Position numbers and translations under genes: made by a program. From NCBI GenBank assembly GCA_002479245.1, contig DLMG01000174.1:2994-13686 (forward strand): 10,693 nucleotides of DNA. The letters are read 5' to 3'. The DNA is from Verrucomicrobia subdivision 3 bacterium UBA7542 (lineage in GTDB: Bacteria; Verrucomicrobiota; Verrucomicrobiia; Limisphaerales; UBA11358). Positions 4,756-10,693 of the stretch are shown piece by piece (positions within the stretch are counted from its first letter, which is position 1; each line of letters opens with the position of its first letter). The notes under the pieces are model-generated. The model was not told where the DNA came from, made no database searches, and saw only the letters and a program-made list of their open reading frames with translations.

Positions 4756-5585
4756 AAATCCCAACCAAAGTGACAGGTGACGTGTGGCAAGTGACACGAA
4801 AAAGCAGGGCGGCAAATCCTGTCACGTGTCACGTGTCACATGTCACGTGCCGTGGTTTCACCATGGTCGAGATTGCCATCTGCCTGGCGGTCATCGGCAT
4901 CGCGCTCATCTCCATCATCGGCGTGCTGCCCATTGGCATGAACACGCAGCGGGACAACCGCGAGGAAACCATCATCAATCAGGACGCCACCGTTTTCATC
5001 GAGGCCATCCGCGGCGGCGCGCGCGGCCTGGATGACCTGACCAATTACGTCTATGCCATCACGAATTTCCAAGTCGTATATCCCGCTGGTACACCCAACC
5101 CTTACGGATACGCCAATAATTATTTGACCAACGGTGCGAATATTGTCGGACTTTTGAGCACGCCGGAATACACGGACAATTCAGGCAATCTCATCACCAA
5201 CGTTTTGAGCGGCGGTTACAGCAGTCACAGCAACCACATCGTTGCCTATGTCCATTCCATCAGCGGGCCGGCGGTGGAAAAACCGCCGCAGGACAACCAA
5301 ACCATTCAAGCCGATTCCTTTGGCTACCGCATCCTGTGCGTCAACGCCCCGGTGGCCGCCGCCGCCAACACCCTGGCCACCACGCCCTACAACTGGCAGC
5401 TCGCCGCCAACCTGCACGAGTTGCGCCTGACGTTTCTCTGGCCGCAACAGCCCAACGGCAAAGTAGGCCCCGGCCGCCAGACCTTCCGCACGATGGTTGC
5501 CGGACAAATCGTGCAGACCAATAACGGACAATGGCTTTATTTTTACCAGCCGCAATCCTTCGTCAACGTCACCAACGCACTGTGA
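4752..5585 (+). CDS. GspI-like minor pseudopilin (resembles Verru_Chthon cassette protein B)
   Basis: A 277-residue prepilin. The motif RG^FTMVEIAICLAVIGIALI puts the cut after Gly35, Phe36 as +1 and Glu40 as Glu5. The helix continues to IIGVLPIGMNTQRDNREE, where the 'LLP.G' turn and following Gln/Arg-rich helix recall cassette B and GspI/PilV-type proteins. The rest is a Thr/Asn-rich domain with FGYRILCVNAP, a Leu-rich strand HELRLTFLWPQ and an RQTFRTMVAGQI near the C-terminus. The start ATG 4752 overlaps the H-gene stop (ATGA), with AAAGGTG just upstream as a possible weak ribosome site. No other Met occurs before the cleavage site, so the repeat-coded leader (V-T-G-D-V-W-Q-V-T ... V-T-C-H-V-S-H-V-T-C-R) is very probably translated. 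Confidence 0.8.
   Translation: MKIPTKVTGDVWQVTRKSRAANPVTCHVSHVTCRGFTMVEIAICLAVIGIALISIIGVLPIGMNTQRDNREETIINQDATVFIEAIRGGARGLDDLTNYVYAITNFQVVYPAGTPNPYGYANNYLTNGANIVGLLSTPEYTDNSGNLITNVLSGGYSSHSNHIVAYVHSISGPAVEKPPQDNQTIQADSFGYRILCVNAPVAAAANTLATTPYNWQLAANLHELRLTFLWPQQPNGKVGPGRQTFRTMVAGQIVQTNNGQWLYFYQPQSFVNVTNAL
4770..4849. repeat. GTGACAG/TGTCACG heptamer element with complementary arms, GspI-like leader
   Basis: Left arm of four heptamers: GTGACAG (4770), GTGACGT (4777), GTGGCAA (4784), GTGACAC (4791-4797). Right arm (4818-4849): repeated GTGTCAC/ATGTCAC units of period 7, largely the reverse complement of the left arm. About 20 bases separate the arms, so a long stem is possible in DNA or mRNA. 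The right arm ends about 8 bases before the Phe codon of the mature pilin. Confidence 0.9.
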
Positions 5586-6565
5586 AAACCGGAATGCCAA
5601 AGTCGAGAGTCGAGAGTCGAGAGTCGAGAGTCGTCCGATGGAGCGAGATATCTGGCTCTCGGCCCTCGACCCTCGGCCCTCGACCGGCAATCGCCGCTTT
5701 CACCCTCGTGGAAGTTCTCGTGGTGGTGGTGTTGATGTCGTTCATCATTCTGGCATTGATGGCGGTGTTCAACAGCACGCAGTCTGCGTTTCGCGCGAGC
5801 ATCACGCAGACCGACGTGCTGGAAGGCGGCCGCAGCGCGATGGGGCTGATCAAAAGCGATTTGGAGACAATGGCCCCGTCGTTTGGCATCAGCGACAACG
5901 CGGTGGGCGCGGTTAATTTTTCCACCGCTGTTGTAACGGGTACCAATACGCCTCTGGTTCAATCGCTGGCCGGCAGCGGTTATCTGCGCACCAACGTGCT
6001 GGAAGAATTTTTCATTCTCACGCGTCAAAACACAACGTGGACGGGCGTCGGTTACGTGGTGAACACGGCCAGCGCAAACCCCATCAACCCGCTTTACCGT
6101 TTCTCCATGAGCACGAACGTGCTGGCCGCCGCCGGTCCCGCAGCGCTTTACAATAATTTTATGAACGCCGTCTCCTCCTATGCCGCCTGGACCAACACCA
6201 GCATCATGAGTCATTTGATGGACGGTGTGGTGGATTTGCGCGTGCGCGCCTATGACACCAAAGGCGGCTGGATGTGGATGACCACCAACGTGGTCGTGAA
6301 CAATGTTATGGTAACCAACGTGTGGGCGTATCCGACGTTTCCTTTTATCTGGGGCGAACCATCGGTTTTTTACATGCTCAGCAACGCGCTGCCGGCGTCG
6401 GTGGAAATCCAGTTGGGCGTGCTGGAAGACCGCACGCTCCAGCGCGCCGAATCCATCCCGGATTCAAACACGCGCAGTAATTACCTCGCGCAACACGCCG
6501 GCCAGGTTCACCTTTTCCGCCAGCGCATTCCGATTCGCAACGTTGACCCCTCGGCCTACCAATGA
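5582..6565 (+). CDS. GspJ-like minor pseudopilin (resembles Verru_Chthon cassette protein C)
   Basis: A 327-residue prepilin. The motif AA^FTLVEVLVVVVLMSFIILAL puts the cut after Ala39, Phe40 as +1 and Glu44 as Glu5. It continues with MAVFNSTQSAFRASITQTDV, given here to its core, then LEGGRSAMGLIKSDLETM, the J-type long helix followed by an R-x-x-x-x-L-x-x-D-L-x segment. The C-terminus has PASVEIQLGVLEDRTLQRAES and HLFRQRIPIRNVDPSAYQ, a GspJ-like 'P..v.v.l...' strand and a final R-I-P-I-R-N ending. The start GTG 5582 overlaps the previous stop (GTGA) and encodes M-K, as in the H gene; ATG 5594 is the alternative. No later Met precedes the cleavage site, so the heptamer-coded leader must be made. 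It ends in an ATGA overlap with the giant gene. Confidence 0.8.
   Translation: MKTGMPKSRVESRESRVVRWSEISGSRPSTLGPRPAIAAFTLVEVLVVVVLMSFIILALMAVFNSTQSAFRASITQTDVLEGGRSAMGLIKSDLETMAPSFGISDNAVGAVNFSTAVVTGTNTPLVQSLAGSGYLRTNVLEEFFILTRQNTTWTGVGYVVNTASANPINPLYRFSMSTNVLAAAGPAALYNNFMNAVSSYAAWTNTSIMSHLMDGVVDLRVRAYDTKGGWMWMTTNVVVNNVMVTNVWAYPTFPFIWGEPSVFYMLSNALPASVEIQLGVLEDRTLQRAESIPDSNTRSNYLAQHAGQVHLFRQRIPIRNVDPSAYQ
5602..5686. repeat. GTCGAGA heptamer element with complementary arm, GspJ-like leader
   Basis: Four exact GTCGAGA units (5602-5629) plus a partial GTCG (5630-5633) form the left arm. The right arm has period 7 as well: CTCTCGG (5656), CCCTCGA (5663), CCCTCGG (5670), CCCTCGA (5677-5683), then CCGG. 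The arms pair well with periodic mismatches. The left arm is the same heptamer as at 1521-1541, about 4 kb away. Confidence 0.92.
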
Positions 6566-9500
6566 AACTGCCATTTACGATTTACGATTTACGACACCGA
6601 CTCCCGTCGCGTGCTCGCGACACCGACTTTGTCGCGTGCTCGCGAAAACGGAGTTTATCGGAGTTTACGATTTGGAGAAAATCGGCGGCACCGGCTGCTG
6701 CCAATCATCAATCATCAATCATCAATCATAAATTCCGGCACGGCGTTGCGCTGATCATCACGCTGATTTTGCTGTCCGTGGTGACGTTCATGGCCATCAC
6801 GTTTCTGGCCCTCAGCCGCCGCGAACGCAGCGCCGTCAGCACCGTTACCGACACTGCCAGCGCGCGGCTGGCCGCCGACGCCGCGCTGGCCAACGCCGAG
6901 GGGCAAATCATGGCCAACGCCCTTTCCACGACCAATCCCTACAACTTCGGCCTGCTGGTCTCGACGAATTATATCAATCCGAATGGTTTTGTGAGCGGCA
7001 GTTCCAGTTTCACCAACGTCAATTATCTGTATGCGAACACTGGAAATCCAGTCTATGCGAATCCAATTCCCGCCGACTTTTTGCAGCTCCTCACCAATCT
7101 TTGGTACAGCCCGCGTCCGCCGGTCTTTGTTCCCACCAACTCCGCCGGCTCGAACGACTTCCGTTTTTACCTCGACCTCAACCGAAACGGACGTTACGAC
7201 ACCAACGGCTGGGTGGCGAACGTGGATAATAACAACCATTCGCTCGGCCCCGATGTTTTACAGGTTGGCGACCCGGAATGGATTGGCGTTTTGCAGCGGC
7301 CCGACCAGCCGTATGGGCCGAACAACCCGTTCGTGGCGCGCTACGCCTTCATCGCCGTGCCCGTCGGCAACACACTCGACTTGAACGCCATTCATAATCA
7401 GGCCCAACAAGGAATTTCCGGACTCCCTGGGGTTACTGTAAATCCTTCGCAAACCGGGAACGAAGACAACTTTGATCGCAACGAAGGTGTCGGTTCGTGG
7501 GAAATCAACCTCGCTGCCTTTCTGACCGATTTGAACACTAACGAGTGGGATAATAAAATTACTGGCCTATATCAGTACCCACCATCTGGCTTAAACAACC
7601 CTGTTGCGGCTTTTGATGATGCCCGCGCACTTTTGGCCTATCGCTACAATAACAATTTAAACACTCTCAGTACCATCGGTGCGCCAAATAATCTTTTTGG
7701 AACATCTGGCATTAATGCCTTCAGCCTTGATTATATTGACGGTTTCTCTTATGGCCTCGGCTCGTTGATGACCGGTTTTCAATTGCCCGTCTTTGATAAC
7801 GATTCGACCCTGATTGCCAATCGAGTTCCCTGGGTTGGTGCCGATAACACCAACCATTTCTTCACCCACCAGGAATTATTTAACACAAGTGACACCACGA
7901 TGGGCTTGTCGGTTGCCCAGATAGCTGCGGGCAATTTCAGCCAGCGATTGCTCAACGCCGGTACGAACCAATGGAGCGGCACCACCGTTTCCACCTACGA
8001 CCGCTACACGTTTTACCGGCTGCTCTCGCAACTCGGCACCGATTCCACGCCGGAATCCGGCAAGATGAATTTGAATTATGACAATCTTAACCCATATCTC
8101 AATGGGTTTCTAAATACCAATGGCGGCGTTGCCGCTTCGACGAATTTCGTCGCCTGGCAGCCGCTGGGATTTTTCACCAACGCCGCCGACCGGCTGTTGC
8201 GCGCCTACACCACCCAGTGGCGCAACAGCAATCCCACCAACTTCGCCACCACGTTCTATGCGGTTAACAACTTCACCAACATGATCGCGTCCCAATGGAC
8301 GACCAATTATCTCCCCTTTGGCATCGGGAACATTCCGGTTTTGGTGAGCAACCAGTTTGTCTATTCATCCGCCGTCAACCGCCTGCTCCAGCTCGCCGCC
8401 AACATTTACGACGCCACGACCAACAACTTTGGTGTAAACGGTAATAATCATAATTATCCATCCATCTTCCGCCCGCTCTTTTCACGTGATGGTGGGGGGC
8501 TGGGAAACAATGTTTTTATCACAGGTTACGAATTGCAAACCGCGCCCATCACCGAAGGCAATGAAACCATCAGCCCGGACCTGGCTTGGCCGATTGACGC
8601 CTCGGTTTTGGCCGTAACGAATACTGGCACGGTAGTCAGCAATTGGGCCGGGAACGTCTATGGCGTGCCGTGGATCATCGGTGCGAAGAAAGGGTTCCCG
8701 AATTTCAACGAATTTTCGCTGGAAAGCGCCTTCCAGATTACGCGCAAGTTGCAATACTCGCGCAATACGAATAGTTCGCCGTTTCAGTATGCGTCCAATC
8801 AGATGTATATCATGAGCATCACCAACTTTTTTGGCGTCGAATGCTGGAATTCTTACAGCAACAACTACCCGGGCCCGGTGGCCATTCTGTCGCGGATTAC
8901 AATAGCAATGAATTTGACCAACGATGCCACGACTTTTTCGTTGCTGCCTGCCGGTACGCCGAACCCGGCTATTTATACAACAGTTGCGACAATCCCCACC
9001 TCATGGCCGGGCTACGGCACTGTCGGATCATCTTTTGTGACTCCATTCGGCACAAATGCGTTCGTCCTTTGGCTTACCAATTCTGTCTATAATTACGGCC
9101 CCAATAACATGGGCTACAATACTCTTCCTGGTTTCATTCCAACATCCATGGACCCTTCAAATTATATAAACAGTGGCACTCCGCCCTTGCCGCATTTTGG
9201 ATTGCTGACCACGAATCGCTTGCAAGTGGCCATCATTGATTATTCCCGCGGGGCAAGCTTGGGGCGGATTATTGATTATGTGCAACTGAACGGCATGGAC
9301 AGAAGCCGTGACCTGAATGCGGAGATTGCCGACCCGTACGATTATGACATGTGGGGTACCAACTTGTCGGCAAACGGGGCGCCAATGGGCGTGGTCAATC
9401 AAGTCCAGTATTCCCGATATGGAGGTTCATTGCCGTCGGAGGACGTAGGCGATAGCGGCGTTTGGACTTCGGCTCCCGGGTTTAATCCGTCCACCCCGGA

Positions 9501-10693
9501 CGCTGAACAATTTTATTTCAATCATTTTTTTGCACATAACCTCACCGTTACCTACGTAGATCCGAACACGTCCAGAACCTACACTTCCACTTACACGGCC
9601 ACGAATTTTCAAGCGCCATGGACACCCACGCGCACCCGGGTTCAACGTCTTACCTGGCAGGCGAATGATCCCTTGGTTCATTATATGATCAGCGATTTAA
9701 CCGATACGATTGACGACACCAACGGACAGCACATCGTAGATTGGACAAATTGGCCGGCGATTTTTGGTCTGCCGAACCACCGTTATATGCCGTGGGGTGG
9801 CAGGCCTGGCAGTCAGATCAACTTGAATGCGCCAGATTTCAATGCGGCGAATGCGTGGAACATGACCGTTAAAGATCCGGGAGTGACGAATTCGGATTCC
9901 TGGGATTTCCCGACAAACAAATTCCCCGGCGTCGGCTGGCTGGGCCGGGTGCATCGCGGCACGCCCTGGCAGACGGTCTATCTCAAGGCGTCAGACGTTC
10001 TGCATCTGATTCAAATCAATGGAACCCCGCCAAACGCCGTCACCAATTATATTGGGACGAACACTTGGACGACTTGGACAGGCGACATGCAATTGGCTTA
10101 TGGCCAATATTTCGATGCCGATAATTCCGCGCCGGTGCAGGACCGGCTGTTGTTCGATCTGTTCACTACGGCGTTCAATGACAACGCCACCCGCGGGACA
10201 CTCTCGGTCAATGTCGGCCCCACCAATGCCAATCTCGCCGCTTGGTCGGCTTTGTTCAGCGGAATCGTTGTGCCAACGAACCTCGTCGGGGGTTACACCA
10301 TCATCAATCCTGCCGGTCCGGCAGGTGTGCCTGTGCCTGTCGGTTTGCCGCCAGGTCCAAATTCGCCGCTTTGTTTGGGTTATCTGGTGCAGAACGGCAC
10401 CAATGGCATCAACGACATTCGCGCGCGGTTGCCGGGAGGTGTATTCCAGCACGTGGGCGACATTCTGGCTGTGCCGGCGCTCACTGAGCGGTCGCCGTTC
10501 CTCGTCGGCCTTAACCCGAATACGCAAATCAACGACGAGATGTACGAATGGCTGCCGCAGCAGACGATGTCGCTGCTGCGCTGCTCCGATTCGCCGCGGT
10601 ACGTGATTTACTGTTATGGCCAGGCGCTCAAGCCCGCGCCCAATGGCATTTACACCGGCGGCGACCAGTTTTTCGGCATGGTCACGAATTATC
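6562..10693 (+). CDS. Giant PilX/GspK-like membrane-anchored protein (resembles Verru_Chthon cassette protein A), 3' truncated
   Basis: An uninterrupted frame of 1377 codons running off the right end; the stop lies outside. The ATG overlaps the GspJ-like stop (ATGA). After a 61-residue repeat-rich leader, HG^VALIITLILLSVVTFMAI gives a prepilin-like site after Gly61 with Val62 as +1; the Glu5 of ordinary pseudopilins is missing (Ile), as in GspK. Next comes a PilX/GspK-like amphipathic stretch (SRRERSAVSTVTDTASARLA, then AADAALANAEGQ). The rest is a very long extracytoplasmic region, rich in Asn, Thr, Tyr and Pro with frequent T-N pairs, few Cys, and no enzyme motif that I recognise. Classical GspK has about 320 residues, so this is not an ordinary GspK; its size fits my memory of cassette A. 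As last gene of the series it may cap or decorate a pseudopilus, which is inference. Confidence 0.82.
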   Translation, partial: MKLPFTIYDLRHRLPSRARDTDFVACSRKRSLSEFTIWRKSAAPAAANHQSSIINHKFRHGVALIITLILLSVVTFMAITFLALSRRERSAVSTVTDTASARLAADAALANAEGQIMANALSTTNPYNFGLLVSTNYINPNGFVSGSSSFTNVNYLYANTGNPVYANPIPADFLQLLTNLWYSPRPPVFVPTNSAGSNDFRFYLDLNRNGRYDTNGWVANVDNNNHSLGPDVLQVGDPEWIGVLQRPDQPYGPNNPFVARYAFIAVPVGNTLDLNAIHNQAQQGISGLPGVTVNPSQTGNEDNFDRNEGVGSWEINLAAFLTDLNTNEWDNKITGLYQYPPSGLNNPVAAFDDARALLAYRYNNNLNTLSTIGAPNNLFGTSGINAFSLDYIDGFSYGLGSLMTGFQLPVFDNDSTLIANRVPWVGADNTNHFFTHQELFNTSDTTMGLSVAQIAAGNFSQRLLNAGTNQWSGTTVSTYDRYTFYRLLSQLGTDSTPESGKMNLNYDNLNPYLNGFLNTNGGVAASTNFVAWQPLGFFTNAADRLLRAYTTQWRNSNPTNFATTFYAVNNFTNMIASQWTTNYLPFGIGNIPVLVSNQFVYSSAVNRLLQLAANIYDATTNNFGVNGNNHNYPSIFRPLFSRDGGGLGNNVFITGYELQTAPITEGNETISPDLAWPIDASVLAVTNTGTVVSNWAGNVYGVPWIIGAKKGFPNFNEFSLESAFQITRKLQYSRNTNSSPFQYASNQMYIMSITNFFGVECWNSYSNNYPGPVAILSRITIAMNLTNDATTFSLLPAGTPNPAIYTTVATIPTSWPGYGTVGSSFVTPFGTNAFVLWLTNSVYNYGPNNMGYNTLPGFIPTSMDPSNYINSGTPPLPHFGLLTTNRLQVAIIDYSRGASLGRIIDYVQLNGMDRSRDLNAEIADPYDYDMWGTNLSANGAPMGVVNQVQYSRYGGSLPSEDVGDSGVWTSAPGFNPSTPDAEQFYFNHFFAHNLTVTYVDPNTSRTYTSTYTATNFQAPWTPTRTRVQRLTWQANDPLVHYMISDLTDTIDDTNGQHIVDWTNWPAIFGLPNHRYMPWGGRPGSQINLNAPDFNAANAWNMTVKDPGVTNSDSWDFPTNKFPGVGWLGRVHRGTPWQTVYLKASDVLHLIQINGTPPNAVTNYIGTNTWTTWTGDMQLAYGQYFDADNSAPVQDRLLFDLFTTAFNDNATRGTLSVNVGPTNANLAAWSALFSGIVVPTNLVGGYTIINPAGPAGVPVPVGLPPGPNSPLCLGYLVQNGTNGINDIRARLPGGVFQHVGDILAVPALTERSPFLVGLNPNTQINDEMYEWLPQQTMSLLRCSDSPRYVIYCYGQALKPAPNGIYTGGDQFFGMVTNY
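6573..6593. repeat. ATTTACG heptamer array in the giant protein's leader
   Basis: Three exact ATTTACG units starting 11 bases after the ATG, translated as F-T-I-Y-D-L-R. A degenerate echo, GAGTTTACGATTTGG, occurs at 6661-6675. Confidence 0.9.
6592..6642. repeat. Tandem 26/25-bp direct repeat in the giant protein's leader
   Basis: Unit 1 (6592-6617) and unit 2 (6618-6642) both begin CGACACCGACT and end TCGCGTGCTCG; they differ only in the middle (CCCG against TTG), so they are one base apart in length. It is inserted directly after the ATTTACG array and shares two bases with it. Confidence 0.88.
6703..6730. repeat. AATCATC heptamer array next to the cleavage site of the giant protein
   Basis: Three exact AATCATC units (6703-6723) and one AATCATA (6724-6730), translated as N-H-Q-S-S-I-I-N-H. 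It is not complementary to the ATTTACG array upstream, so this leader carries two unrelated heptamer families. It ends 14 bases before the Val codon of the mature protein. Confidence 0.92.

Noticed and set aside
5543..6214. 223-codon minus-strand ORF
   Set aside because: Antisense to the GspJ-like gene, low-complexity His/Arg-rich translation and no plausible context.
8841..9092. 83-codon plus-strand ORF
   Set aside because: Out-of-frame reading inside the giant gene, with no recognisable protein and no break in the main frame.
9991..10527. 178-codon minus-strand ORF and overlapping 195-codon plus-frame ORF at 10019-10606
   Set aside because: Both lie across the giant gene, whose frame is continuous from 6562 and has consistent amino-acid composition; high GC explains the open frames.

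Overview
The window looks like chromosomal DNA of a Verrucomicrobiota bacterium, probably from the Pedosphaera/Limisphaera side of the phylum. The grounds are a run of (A/G)FTLIE-type pseudopilins with Thr/Asn-rich mature parts, a gene set matching what I remember of the 'Verru_Chthon cassette' families (large protein A plus pseudopilin-like B, C and D), and abundant short heptamer and hairpin repeats. The assignment is from memory and was not searched.

All genes lie on the + strand and form one type II secretion/type IV pilus-like operon, cut at both ends by the window. In order: the 3' two thirds of gspF (1-706); a short regulatory gap with a TTGACA box and nested inverted repeats; a BrnT-like toxin (830-1114); a gap filled by an 8-bp-period repeat with inverted arms; a CopG/ribbon-helix-helix antitoxin (1224-1499); a GspG-like pseudopilin (1496-2344); 465 bp of hairpin repeats without a gene; a second, more typical GspG-like pseudopilin (2810-3799); a GspH-like/cassette D protein (3796-4755); a GspI-like/cassette B protein (4752-5585); a GspJ-like/cassette C protein (5582-6565); and a giant PilX/GspK-like cassette A protein (6562 to beyond the end, at least 1377 codons, no stop). 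Gene order F-G-G-H-I-J-K follows the classical gsp order.

Five of the junctions are 4-bp ATGA or GTGA overlaps, so the genes are probably translationally coupled, including antitoxin to first pseudopilin. GspF would be the inner-membrane platform, the two G-like proteins the major pseudopilin candidates, H/I/J minor pseudopilins, and the giant last protein a tip- or surface-exposed component. ATPase, secretin and prepilin peptidase genes are not in the window.

The most unusual feature is the leaders. In all six pseudopilin-like genes the stretch between the start codon and the prepilin cleavage site is swollen to about 35-62 codons and filled with short repeats: mostly heptamer tandem arrays, often with a complementary array downstream, sometimes invaded by further hairpin elements. 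These are translated into a part of the protein that prepilin peptidase would remove. A heptamer is not a multiple of three, so gain or loss of one unit would shift the frame of the whole pilin, which makes phase variation a testable idea.
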